Notes: generated by a model from the letters alone, not told the origin. 18,092 bases of DNA from an uncultured Bacteroidales bacterium (GCA_937900465.1 CALCEJ010000071.1:1-18092), one strand, 5' to 3'; shown: positions 6,977-14,763, counted from the first letter of the stretch. Program-made: numbers and translations.

Positions 6977-8434
6977 TCATTCTCCTCCTACTGTGAGTTT
7001 CCCGACGAGTACCGTCGGTATTCCGCAAGAAACGGGAACGGACTGTTCCTTCCCGCAGGTCCATGCGCCTTCGTCCACCTTAAGGTCATTTCCGACGGCC
7101 CTTATGTCAGAGAGTGCCTCTGGGCCGTTACCTATGATGTTAATGTCCTTTATCGGGCGGGTCAGGTGGCCGTCCTCGATAAGGAATCCGCTCTTTACAA
7201 AGAAAGTGAAGTCTCCCTCTCCGATCTTTACCTGGCCGTTTGAGAACTCGTCCACATAGATGCCTTTCCCTACGGAGGCGATGATGTCTCCGGGCGCGGC
7301 ATCCGCGCTTTCCATATATGTCGTCCTCATCCTCGGGATGGGGGCGTAGCGGAAGGATTCCCTTCGCCCGTTTCCGGTAGGGGCGGTGTCGAAATGGGCC
7401 GCGGAGATACGGTCGTGAAGGAATGAGGTAAGGATTCCGTGTTCTACCATATAAGTCTTCTGGGCCGGAACACCTTCGTCGTCGAAGTTAAGCGACCCGC
7501 GGCAGCCGCGGATGGTTCCGTCGTCCACGACGGAGATGGACTCGGAGCAGACCCTCTGTCCGAGCCTTCCCGTGAAGATGGACTGTCCCTTCCTGATGAA
7601 ATCCGCCTCGAAGGCGTGGCCTATGGCTTCGTGGAGAAGGATTCCGGAGGCACCTGCGCCCATTACGACGCTCATCGTCCCGCCCTTGGGGCGGACGGCT
7701 TCGAACCTCTGGTCAATCCCCGAGGTGACTTCTTCCGCCAATTTGTCAATAAGTTCCTCCCGGAGCAGTTCGACGCCGGTCCGGAAGCTCTTCGAGACGG
7801 TCTTGTTCTCCGCGATGCCGTTCCGTGAGCAGATTACGGTGACGGAAACGGTTCCCATAGGCCTGGTGTCATACTTCAGTTCTCCGAGCGAGTTGTACAT
7901 CAGGATGTCGCTGACGGAGAAGGAGAGGCTCGCAAGAACCTTTACGACGTCGTTTCTCCGGGCACGGACCTTCTCTTCGAGAGAAAGCAGCAGCGGAAGA
8001 TGACGGTCCATGGACACATCCCTCCAGGATGTCTGGACGGGGTATCTGTCCGCTGCGGGATTGGGCTCTCCGCGGAAGAGGCGTCCGGCACGGATGGTCC
8101 CGGTCGCGGGAACTTCCACGGAACCCGAATGACCTCCTGAAACGATGTTTGACGCGGCCTTCGCTGAGGAGAGAATATCCCGGGGGGTGACGCTTTCGCA
8201 GTAAGCGTAGCCGGTTTTTTCTCCGTCGAGGACGCGTACGCCAACCCCGTAGTCAGTATGTTTTCCACCGGAAGTCACGGCTCCGTCCCGGAGGGAAAGG
8301 CTTCCGTATGTTGTATATTCGAAATACAGGTCCGCATAGCTGCCACCTCCCGAAAGCGCCTGTTTCAGGGCTTCAGCGAGAGATTCTTCCGCTACGGAGA
8401 ATGTATCCAGATAATATCGCTTTGGATTAATCAT
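6977..8434 (-). CDS. tldD: TldD zinc metalloprotease subunit
   Basis: Catalytic zinc subunit of the cytoplasmic TldD/TldE peptidase. The 485 residues include the zinc-binding HEAIGH motif (H268, E269, H272) followed by AFEADFIRKG. Near the C-terminus, TCGKEQSVPVS places Cys460 where E. coli TldD has its third zinc ligand, Cys454; the protein ends with the family's KLTVGGE. The catalytic set therefore looks intact. The ATG overlaps the stop of the upstream zeta-like kinase as ATGA, and tldE starts one base after its stop, so all three should be translated from one message. Having tldD immediately before tldE is common in Bacteroidota, whereas E. coli keeps them apart. Substrates in this organism are unknown. 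Confidence 0.95.
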   Translation of the reverse strand: MINPKRYYLDTFSVAEESLAEALKQALSGGGSYADLYFEYTTYGSLSLRDGAVTSGGKHTDYGVGVRVLDGEKTGYAYCESVTPRDILSSAKAASNIVSGGHSGSVEVPATGTIRAGRLFRGEPNPAADRYPVQTSWRDVSMDRHLPLLLSLEEKVRARRNDVVKVLASLSFSVSDILMYNSLGELKYDTRPMGTVSVTVICSRNGIAENKTVSKSFRTGVELLREELIDKLAEEVTSGIDQRFEAVRPKGGTMSVVMGAGASGILLHEAIGHAFEADFIRKGQSIFTGRLGQRVCSESISVVDDGTIRGCRGSLNFDDEGVPAQKTYMVEHGILTSFLHDRISAAHFDTAPTGNGRRESFRYAPIPRMRTTYMESADAAPGDIIASVGKGIYVDEFSNGQVKIGEGDFTFFVKSGFLIEDGHLTRPIKDINIIGNGPEALSDIRAVGNDLKVDEGAWTCGKEQSVPVSCGIPTVLVGKLTVGGE

Positions 8435-9003
8435 AGATCAGCCTGCGTTTTTATCTTTTGGTAAAGCGGGAGGTTCAGGATGGACATTCCCTTACGGCTC
8501 CCTTGGGCTACAATCTTGAATGGGGGAGTGGAATTATCAGCAAGGAGCCACTGGTCCGCGAGCGGCATATAGTCCTTGAAGAAGTATTCAAGACCGGTCT
8601 GGTAGCGCCTCCGGATAGTTTCCTCGGGGACATCGTGACCTCCGGCGGCAACTCTTGCACGTACCCTTTCCAGCGCGAGTTCCGGAGAATTGAGCCAGAA
8701 ATATATGACGGTAACGAAGTATCCCTGCTCCTGGGCCTTTGCAATGGTTTTCAGAAGGGAACGCGTCGCAAGGGTTGTCTCTATGCTGAAGTCCTTCCTT
8801 TTTCCGAAGAGGTACTGGGTTTTCATCAGCATATAGCGGCTTGCGCTTATATATGCCGCCTCAGGCTTGAAAGGGGACAGGCTCTTTGCGAACTCGTCAG
8901 AGTTGACGAACTCGCTGCATTCGAACATTTCCGGAAGAAGGGTGTATGAGGCCGTCGTCTTACCGGAACCGTTGCATCCTGATATGATGTAGAGCCTTGG
9001 CAT
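8431..9003 (-). CDS. Zeta-toxin-like P-loop kinase (COG4185 type), no visible antitoxin
   Basis: Small (190 aa) P-loop protein of the zeta toxin/COG4185 group. Classical zeta and PezT toxins phosphorylate UDP-GlcNAc and block wall synthesis; many chromosomal relatives have unknown substrates. Walker A is GCNGSGKTT (9-17). Further landmarks are NSDEFAK with Asp36 at the catalytic-base position, SIETTLA (73-79), the Arg-rich lid-like LERVRARVAAGGHDVPEETI (111-130) and RRRY (131-134). All core motifs appear intact. The genes on both sides are housekeeping ones: its start overlaps the TIGR02757 stop (TAATG) and its stop overlaps the tldD start (ATGA). No short antitoxin-like reading frame lies next to it, which argues for a metabolic or regulatory kinase rather than a mobile toxin. 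Family call is good; function is open. Confidence 0.83.
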   Translation of the reverse strand: MPRLYIISGCNGSGKTTASYTLLPEMFECSEFVNSDEFAKSLSPFKPEAAYISASRYMLMKTQYLFGKRKDFSIETTLATRSLLKTIAKAQEQGYFVTVIYFWLNSPELALERVRARVAAGGHDVPEETIRRRYQTGLEYFFKDYMPLADQWLLADNSTPPFKIVAQGSRKGMSILNLPLYQKIKTQADL

Positions 9004-9701
9004 TATTTGGTGACTCCGTATCCGAAGAGGGCGAAATCCCCTTTGCAGGGATCTCCGGGAAAGATATCCCGGAAAACATCTGTGATTTCCCTCACGGTCG
9101 TTATGTCTTTTTGTTTTCTTTTTGTAAGCCCCAGTGCGACGGCCTCGTCATAGACGTGGACGTCGAGGGGAATGAGAAGGTCAGAAGGGTCGGTGTCTTT
9201 CCACAGGCCCATATCCACCTTCCCGTCGCGGCGGACCATCCACCGCCTCATCATATTTATCTTTTTGTTCGGAGCCTTCGCGTCCATCTTCTGCCCGAAC
9301 ACCTCCGTCCGGAGGCCGTCTGTCCCGAGTGCTTCGAGGGTTCCCCTTTCCGCAAAAACCTTGCGTAGACGGGAACAGATGTCAGCGACATCAGTCCACT
9401 TTACGGTCCTGTGGATACTGACCGGGTCGCATCTCCAGCTGCCCTTCATCACGTAATCGTAGGGTTTCCAGTCCATCGCATCGAAAAGGCGGTTACAGTC
9501 GCGGACGATCATGGCTCTTCTGCCCCAGGCGAAATGGGCTGCGAAAACAGCGGCGACTTCGACATCTTCCCTCGATGCCTCCCCGCGGAGATACAGTTCG
9601 TTGAACCTCCGTGGGAAGGCGACGGGATCTTCTTTGAAATACAGTGGGTCGTTATAAGTATCGGCCCACTGTATCAGCTGTTTCCGGAGGGAATCTGTCA
9701 T
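9003..9701 (-). CDS. TIGR02757/DUF2400 family protein
   Basis: A 232-residue protein of the TIGR02757 (DUF2400) family, widespread in Bacteroidota and of unproven function. Family hallmarks are the N-terminal DPLYFKEDPVAFPRRF (18-33), AAVFAAHFAWGRRAMI (49-64), and the C-terminal DLLIPLDVHVYDEAVALGL followed by TKRKQKD and DPCKGDFALFGYG. The end of the protein resembles the helix-hairpin-helix/GPD fold of DNA glycosylases with a D-P-x-K-x-D-F-A-L-F pattern, so a nucleic-acid role has some basis, but a catalytic residue cannot be assigned here. The start lies 4 bp after the transporter stop, and its TAA overlaps the zeta-like kinase ATG, so the two are probably translationally coupled. Nothing looks truncated. 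Confidence 0.87.
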   Translation of the reverse strand: MTDSLRKQLIQWADTYNDPLYFKEDPVAFPRRFNELYLRGEASREDVEVAAVFAAHFAWGRRAMIVRDCNRLFDAMDWKPYDYVMKGSWRCDPVSIHRTVKWTDVADICSRLRKVFAERGTLEALGTDGLRTEVFGQKMDAKAPNKKINMMRRWMVRRDGKVDMGLWKDTDPSDLLIPLDVHVYDEAVALGLTKRKQKDITTVREITDVFRDIFPGDPCKGDFALFGYGVTK

Positions 9702-9705
9702 TCTT

Positions 9706-11232
9706 TTATTCGGTAGCCGCTTCGAGTTTTTTCATCATTGCGAACATAAAGATTGCGGAGATGACGCAGACTCCGAGGAATACGGCCCATACGACCCAGA
9801 GGGGAAGATTGCCCCAGAGGTGACCGCCAACCTGGACCAGGAAGTTTCCAAGGGCCGTTGCGACAAACCACATACCCATCATCATACCCTTGTACTTGGG
9901 AGGAGCGACCTTCGAGACGAAGGAGATTCCCATAGGGCTCAGGAGAAGTTCTCCGAAGGTGAGGACGAGGTATACGCTGATGAGCCAGTAGGGGGAGACG
10001 AGGGTCTCCGCATCCGTTCCACGTACTGCAGCCTGCTCGACGGGGGTGTTGAGGCCGATGGATGCAAAGGCCATAAGGCCGAATGCGATCGCGGCGACCA
10101 GCATTCCGTATCCGATCTTGCGGGGAGCTGAAGGTTCCTTGCCCTTCTTGGCGAGAGCGCCGAAGATTGCCATCGAAACGGGAGTCAGCGCAACGACATA
10201 GAAGGGGTTGAAGTGCTGGAAGATAGGAGCGGAGATTTCGATGCTTCCGTTAAGGCGGGTATACTGCCATACGAGGAATGCGACAGCGAGAACTACGACT
10301 CCGACACCGATCCATTTGCCCTTTTTCGATGTCTCACGGTCGAAGATGGAGAACAGGGCATAGACGATAGCGATCACTGCGACGAGGTTCCAGACATTGA
10401 AAGGCATCGATGCGATGCCGGAAGCGGACCTCTCAGTAAACTCGTTTGCAAAGTAGGTGAGGGTAAGTCCGTTCTGGTGGAAGGACATCCAGAAGAAGAT
10501 AACGACCGCGAACACGAGGAACAGGGCGACCATACGCTTTTTGGTCTGTTCCGGGGTAAGTGTATCGACGACCTCGGCCTTCTTGCCCCCTTCCTTCTTT
10601 CCGCCTTCGACGTGCTTGAACCAGGAGCGGAAGCCATAATAGATGGCTATCGAGACAATCAGGGAGACACACGCCACTGCAAAGGAGAAGTGATAAGCCG
10701 CATTGCCGTCGAATCCAAGACTGAGTTCAGCCCATTCCTTGATCTTGATGGCCGCCGTAGGGGCGAACAGGGCGCCGATATTGATGGCCATGTAGAACAG
10801 GGAGAAACCGGAGTCCCTCTTTGAGGCGTACTGTGGATCATTGTAGAGGTCTCCGACCATAACCTGCAGGTTCCCCTTGAACAGTCCCGTTCCGAATCCT
10901 ATCAGGACCAGGGCTGTCATCATTCCGACGAGGGCGACGGTGCCGCTTCCGAGCGGAATGGACAGGAGCAGGTAGCCGAAGAACATCACCAAGATACCGG
11001 TTGTCACCATCTTTCCGAATCCGAACTTGTCAGCGAGGATACCTCCGACAAGGGGGAAGAAGTAGACAAGCATCAGGAATGAACTGTAAATCAGTCCGGC
11101 TGTGCCGGGATCGAGACCGAAGTTGGCCCTAAGGAACAGGGCGAAAACGGCTATCATGGTGTAGTAGCCGAATCTTTCTCCGGTGTTTGCAAGGGCCAGT
11201 GCGAAGAGGCCCTTAGGCTGTCCTTTGAACAT
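9706..11232 (-). CDS. POT/PTR family peptide transporter (MFS), NxxER variant
   Basis: Inner-membrane major facilitator of the proton-dependent oligopeptide transporter family, expected to import di- and tripeptides. The 508 residues contain at least 12 hydrophobic segments, with a charged loop rich in Lys, Glu and Gly (about 211-232) in the middle, as usual for the family. The N-terminal signature reads NTGERFGYYTM (16-26): the E-R-F-x-Y-Y core is kept, but the first Glu of the ExxER motif, linked to proton coupling in studied POTs, is Asn. Further landmarks are GGILADKFGFGKM in the first inner loop and GFGTGLFKGNLQVMVGDLY. It starts 20 bp after pepD, an aminopeptidase acting on small peptides, and 4 bp before the TIGR02757 gene, forming a sensible peptide import-and-hydrolysis pair with pepD. 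Confidence 0.92.
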   Translation of the reverse strand: MFKGQPKGLFALALANTGERFGYYTMIAVFALFLRANFGLDPGTAGLIYSSFLMLVYFFPLVGGILADKFGFGKMVTTGILVMFFGYLLLSIPLGSGTVALVGMMTALVLIGFGTGLFKGNLQVMVGDLYNDPQYASKRDSGFSLFYMAINIGALFAPTAAIKIKEWAELSLGFDGNAAYHFSFAVACVSLIVSIAIYYGFRSWFKHVEGGKKEGGKKAEVVDTLTPEQTKKRMVALFLVFAVVIFFWMSFHQNGLTLTYFANEFTERSASGIASMPFNVWNLVAVIAIVYALFSIFDRETSKKGKWIGVGVVVLAVAFLVWQYTRLNGSIEISAPIFQHFNPFYVVALTPVSMAIFGALAKKGKEPSAPRKIGYGMLVAAIAFGLMAFASIGLNTPVEQAAVRGTDAETLVSPYWLISVYLVLTFGELLLSPMGISFVSKVAPPKYKGMMMGMWFVATALGNFLVQVGGHLWGNLPLWVVWAVFLGVCVISAIFMFAMMKKLEAATE

Positions 11233-11252
11233 ATTCTGTCAGTATTTTGTAA

Positions 11253-12710
11253 TTATTTCTTTTCGGGTACGTTTTCCAGGACGGCCTTCAGATAGTTCCA
11301 GGTCCGTTCCACGGAGGGGATGTTCACTCTCTCGTCGGGGGAATGGGGGTATTTGATGGTAGGTCCTATGGAGACCATCTCCCAACTGGGGTATTTTGCG
11401 CCGAGGAGGGCACACTCCAGTCCGCCGTGGGTAGCCATAATCTTCATTGGCTTGCCATATACTTTCTGGAACTGCTCCATCATAACCTTGTTCATCGGGG
11501 TATCCAGTTTCGGGCGCCATCCGCTGTAGCCGCCTGCAAATGAAACCGTTGCGCCGGCGAGTTCAAAGATGCAGCGGACGCGCTCCGCGAGGTCTGCCTT
11601 TGCAGAGTCGATTGCGCTCCGGAGGAGGCTGTGGACTGTAAGACGCCCCTTTTCCGTACGGACGATTGCCATATTGATGGAGGTCTCTGTAAGGCCCGCC
11701 ATGCTCTGGCTCATCCTGATGACATTCGAAGGGCAGGCGATCATAGCCTTGATCGCGTCGAGCATAACCTTGCCCTGAATGTGGTATTTCTCAGCTTCGG
11801 TGTCCTCGACAATGAGGGCGGCGGAAGGGTCGCTCTCAGCATATTCAGCCTTTACCTCAGCGAAGATGTTGCCGATGAGAGTCTTGACTGCTTCGAGATT
11901 CTCCCCGGGGACCGCAACGTCAGCGACAGCCTCGAAGGGGATGGCGTTACGGAGGGAGCCGCCGGTAAAGGAGGAAACCTTTGCGCCGAACATCTCCACC
12001 AGAGGCAGAAGGATACGGCAGAGTACCTTGTTTGCGTTAGCCCTGTAGAGGGATATGTCCATTCCGGAGTGACCGCCCTGGAGGCCCTTCACGCTGATGC
12101 GGAGCCCCTTGTAGCCATTGGGGGTGGGGTATTTCCTGTAGCGGAACTCGGCCTTTGCGTCCAGACCGCCAGCGCAGCCAACGCAAAGTTCGCCTTCTTC
12201 CTCGGAGTCCAGGTTGATGAGGATGTCGCCCTTCAGGACGCCGGGGAGGAGCTTGTTCGCGCCTGTCATTCCCGTTTCCTCATCATAGGTCACCAGAACC
12301 TCGACGGGGCCGTGCTTTACGGAAGGATCTTCGAGGACGGAGAGGGCCATCGCGACGCCGATACCATTGTCCGCGCCCAGGGTTGTCCTGTCTGCGGTTA
12401 CCCACTCACCGTCGATGAGGGTTACGATAGGGTCGATGAGAAAATCGTGGCTGCTGTCGCCGGTTTTCTGGGGGACCATATCCATGTGGCCCTGCAGGAT
12501 GACGCCGCGGCGGTTCTCAAGGCCGGGGGTTGCAGGTACGCTGATGATGATGTTTCCGGTTTCGTCCTTGCGGGTGTCCAGATTCCTGGATTTTCCCCAT
12601 TCAAGCAGATACTCGATAACCTTTTCCTCGTGCTTTGACGGACGGGGGATCTGTGTAAGACCGTAGAAGTTGTTCCATACGATCTTGGGTTCCAAATCTC
12701 TGATAGTCAT
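11253..12710 (-). CDS. pepD: PepD-type aminoacyl-histidine dipeptidase (M20 family)
   Basis: Cytosolic di-zinc dipeptidase of family M20 that hydrolyses X-His and other small peptides. The 485 residues carry the full catalytic set: H75 and D77 in GHMDMVPQK, D114 in LGADNGIG, E144-E145 in YDEETGM, D168 in NLDSEEEGE and H456 in YPHSPDERV. These lie a constant five residues before the E. coli PepD ligands (H80, D119, E150, D173, H461), so no part is missing. The GGHSGMDIS segment marks the start of the dimerisation (lid) domain. No SD is visible before the ATG. It lies 12 bp after the DUF4831 gene and 20 bp before the POT transporter, whose imported peptides are likely substrates. Confidence 0.95.
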   Translation of the reverse strand: MTIRDLEPKIVWNNFYGLTQIPRPSKHEEKVIEYLLEWGKSRNLDTRKDETGNIIISVPATPGLENRRGVILQGHMDMVPQKTGDSSHDFLIDPIVTLIDGEWVTADRTTLGADNGIGVAMALSVLEDPSVKHGPVEVLVTYDEETGMTGANKLLPGVLKGDILINLDSEEEGELCVGCAGGLDAKAEFRYRKYPTPNGYKGLRISVKGLQGGHSGMDISLYRANANKVLCRILLPLVEMFGAKVSSFTGGSLRNAIPFEAVADVAVPGENLEAVKTLIGNIFAEVKAEYAESDPSAALIVEDTEAEKYHIQGKVMLDAIKAMIACPSNVIRMSQSMAGLTETSINMAIVRTEKGRLTVHSLLRSAIDSAKADLAERVRCIFELAGATVSFAGGYSGWRPKLDTPMNKVMMEQFQKVYGKPMKIMATHGGLECALLGAKYPSWEMVSIGPTIKYPHSPDERVNIPSVERTWNYLKAVLENVPEKK

Positions 12711-12722
12711 AGTGTTTATTGA

Positions 12723-13739
12723 TTATTTGTTCGCAATCGGGTGTGTGCATTCCCGGCCCAGCTGATAGACGGGAGCGGTAGTTTTCAGCAGGGTGTTGAA
12801 TCCGTCCGTAAGCCTGATGTCGCATACGGCGGGGACCCTGTAATGGACATATCTTGTCGCAGGTTTCACCTTCTCGGGGACGTCCTCGGGTTCGGGGATG
12901 GACACGGTGTCAAATATTAGAAGGTAGGGTTCGCCTTCGGAAGAGCCCTCCGGGAGAAGACCTTCCACGCCGGAGAGGCGGAAGACGGTGTAGGTTTGGG
13001 ATTTTGCCCAGGGATCCGGGGTAATCTCATAGACCGCGGTCTGGGTGGTGGTAACGCTGTATCCGGCAAAAAGCGTGAGATATTCCTTTTCGACGCTCGA
13101 GAGCTCGTCAAGGGCGGCCCTCAGGGCTTCGCCGCTGAATGTGGCGTCAGTGTTACCGGAAGCGATGTTGTAACGTTCCCTCCTTGCGCTGAGGATCATC
13201 GAGGCGGCTTCCTTTGCCCTTTGCTCGAGGGATTTCATCACGGAGACCTGTTCCTGGACCGGAATACGGGTGAAAGTGCTGTCAGTTTTGACGTTACGGT
13301 AGGTCGTTTCCGTCTTTACCGTCTCAGTTTCAGTCAATCCGTTCCTTGAGAAGTCCGCAGAGGCGGGGGAGGAGAACCTCCAGGTTACGGATGCGGCTTC
13401 GGATGGTCTGGCAAAGGCCACGAGACCCTCCGAGGAGAAGGCGAGTAGCTGGTCCGCGAACTTTACGGGGAGGCTGTAGCGGGTTTTAAGGTCAGCGCCT
13501 ACGGAGGAGCTTATAGAAATCTCGGAGATGGCTACGTCCACGTAGTCTTCCTGATGGACGTCGATCCCTAGAAGTTTTTTCGCGTATCGTGCATACGGAC
13601 CGGCGAAGAAGGTCTCCTTCACGGTTTCAACCTTTACCTTGACGGTCGTTTCCGGGAGGCTGTATTCCGTCTCCTGCGAGAGGAGCGGTAAGGCTGCAAG
13701 GGCCGCAGCAAGGGCTGCGGCGATTCTTTTCACTGTCAT
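12723..13739 (-). CDS. DUF4831 family exported protein
   Basis: Bacteroidota-specific family of unknown function, about 338 residues. The N-terminus MTVKRIAAALAAALAALPL followed by LSQ-ETEYS is a typical Sec signal peptide with cleavage probably after Ser-Gln, so the mature protein is periplasmic or surface-associated. No lipobox Cys is present. The body is rich in alternating beta-type residues; segments such as SISSSVGADLKTRYSLPVKF and TVFRLSGVEGLLPEG fit the family pattern. The ATG at 13739 is chosen because it overlaps the upstream stop as TAATG and starts a cleaner signal peptide; an in-frame ATG at 13748 would add three residues. It is sandwiched between the LpxL-type acyltransferase and pepD (12 bp gap). 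No enzymatic motif was recognised. Confidence 0.85.
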   Translation of the reverse strand: MTVKRIAAALAAALAALPLLSQETEYSLPETTVKVKVETVKETFFAGPYARYAKKLLGIDVHQEDYVDVAISEISISSSVGADLKTRYSLPVKFADQLLAFSSEGLVAFARPSEAASVTWRFSSPASADFSRNGLTETETVKTETTYRNVKTDSTFTRIPVQEQVSVMKSLEQRAKEAASMILSARRERYNIASGNTDATFSGEALRAALDELSSVEKEYLTLFAGYSVTTTQTAVYEITPDPWAKSQTYTVFRLSGVEGLLPEGSSEGEPYLLIFDTVSIPEPEDVPEKVKPATRYVHYRVPAVCDIRLTDGFNTLLKTTAPVYQLGRECTHPIANK

Positions 13740-14674
13740 TATTTCCATCTTTTATGCGACCAGAGGTAGTTCCACGGCTGGGCGTTCAGGTCTTCCTCCA
13801 GGAGGCTGTAGTATTGTTTCATTATTGTATCCGGGTCTGACTGGGAGGCCTGCTCCGCGATCGGGACGAAGGTCATTTCGTATCCGCCTCCTTCCCTTTC
13901 CGCATAGCGGAGATAGCAGACGGCCATATCCATCTTGCAGGCAAGGGTTGCGGCTGCGTTCATGGACACGGTGTCCTGATTCAGAAACTTGCCCACGTTG
14001 TGCTTCGTTGCGAAACTGTAGGGGTACTGGTCCGTTATGAACACATAGCAGCGGCGGTCCTTCCGGTGAGATACGGCGTAACGCAGGACTTCCCTGGACT
14101 CCGTGTAGCCGCTGAAATCCGCTATGTCCCGGATGGGGGCGCAGCGGTTGTCTTCCATCACGCGGTTCCACAGCTTGCTTGTCATCTCCTTATATGTCAC
14201 GCATACGTCCCTGATGTCAAGGGACAGCTCCAGGTCAGGGGAGTATTCGCGGATTGCGGAAATTATCTCCCAGTTGCCGGTGTGGGACTGAAGGACCATT
14301 ACCTGGAGGTGATTGTCGCAGAGGGAGTTGAAAACCTCCGGATTGGTAATCCGTACGATACCGCTCCTGCGGATTCTCCTCCGGCCCCTCTTCCCGACGC
14401 AGGCGCCGTACCATACGGATTCTGTTATGACAGAACCGAGATGCCTGTAGAAACGGTCCTTGATCCGGGATATTTCCTTATACTTTTTTCCGGGGAAACA
14501 CCTCGACAGATTCACCATCACGACATCCTCCCGATAGTGCATCACCTTGCCGAAGAACCAGGCAAGGATCTTAGCCCATCCACGTTGCCACCAAAGGGGC
14601 AGCATGCCGTTAAGTCTCATAATCCCCTCGACGAGGATCACTCCTAAACTCCTACGTTCCTTCTTTTCGTTCAT
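13739..14674 (-). CDS. LpxL/HtrB-type lysophospholipid (lipid A) acyltransferase
   Basis: Inner-membrane acyltransferase of the LpxL/LpxM (LABLAT) family, which adds secondary acyl chains to lipid A precursors from acyl-ACP. The 311 residues show one N-terminal hydrophobic segment (about 10-42), the catalytic HX4E motif in SHTGNWEI (H131, E136), and the second conserved block FITDQYPYS (212-220). The tail PWNYLWSHKRWK is the usual W-x-x-x-H-x-R-W-K ending. The ATG at 14674 lies only 6 bp from an exact -7 element, implying a leader of a few bases; an in-frame ATG at 14620 is possible but would remove half of the membrane anchor. It is first in the 12-gene leftward run and overlaps the DUF4831 start by TAATG. 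Acyl chain preference cannot be read from sequence. Confidence 0.9.
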   Translation of the reverse strand: MNEKKERRSLGVILVEGIMRLNGMLPLWWQRGWAKILAWFFGKVMHYREDVVMVNLSRCFPGKKYKEISRIKDRFYRHLGSVITESVWYGACVGKRGRRRIRRSGIVRITNPEVFNSLCDNHLQVMVLQSHTGNWEIISAIREYSPDLELSLDIRDVCVTYKEMTSKLWNRVMEDNRCAPIRDIADFSGYTESREVLRYAVSHRKDRRCYVFITDQYPYSFATKHNVGKFLNQDTVSMNAAATLACKMDMAVCYLRYAEREGGGYEMTFVPIAEQASQSDPDTIMKQYYSLLEEDLNAQPWNYLWSHKRWK

Positions 14675-14680
14675 AGACTA

Positions 14681-14688
14681 CAAATATA
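14681..14688 (-). promoter_or_regulatory. Bacteroidota -7 element driving the leftward operon
   Basis: The minus strand reads TATATTTG, an exact TAnnTTTG match, 6 bp before the lpxL-type ATG. The predicted start of transcription is near 14677, giving an almost leaderless message. A clear -33 element is lacking at the expected distance (about 14709-14712). It is the only good promoter upstream of the 12-gene run. The element mirrors the rightward one at 14722-14729. Confidence 0.6.
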
Positions 14689-14697
14689 TGAAAATTC

Positions 14698-14729
14698 TTT
14701 GTTTTTTTTGGTGGGAATTTCTATATTTG
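14698..14729 (+). promoter_or_regulatory. Bacteroidota-type promoter for rpsF-rpsR-rplI
   Basis: TTTG at 14698-14701 and TATATTTG at 14722-14729 are separated by 20 bp, matching the Bacteroidota -33/-7 architecture (TTTG, 19-21 bp, TAnnTTTG). Transcription should begin near 14733, leaving a leader of about 67 bases before the rpsF ATG. The -33 region lies between the two divergent -7 elements, so simultaneous binding of polymerase in both directions is unlikely. Confidence 0.75.
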
Positions 14730-14734
14730 CAGGC

Positions 14735-14763
14735 TTTTTTCAGGGAGGGAATCCCTGAGAAAA
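14735..14763 (+). promoter_or_regulatory. 12-bp hairpin at the 5' end of the rpsF leader
   Basis: TCAGGGA (14740-14746) pairs perfectly with TCCCTGA (14752-14758) around a GGGAA loop, and the stem continues with one G-U and four A-U pairs (14735-14739 with 14759-14763). It begins within a few bases of the predicted transcription start. It may stabilise the mRNA, attenuate, or bind protein. Leaders regulated by the S6:S18 dimer in other bacteria carry a CCG-containing bulge; no CCG is present here, so this is not that motif in its known form. Confidence 0.6.

Noticed and set aside
8431..9003. Mobile toxin-antitoxin module
   Set aside because: No antitoxin frame, repeats or transposon traces are present, and the gene is embedded in a tightly packed chromosomal operon.
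11631..12638. Plus-strand open frame of about 335 codons
   Set aside because: It is antisense to pepD, whose full catalytic set is intact, and arises from G+C-rich codon use.
14735..14763. Reading the leader hairpin as an intrinsic terminator
   Set aside because: No gene ends upstream on either strand, and the structure falls at the predicted start of the rpsF transcript.
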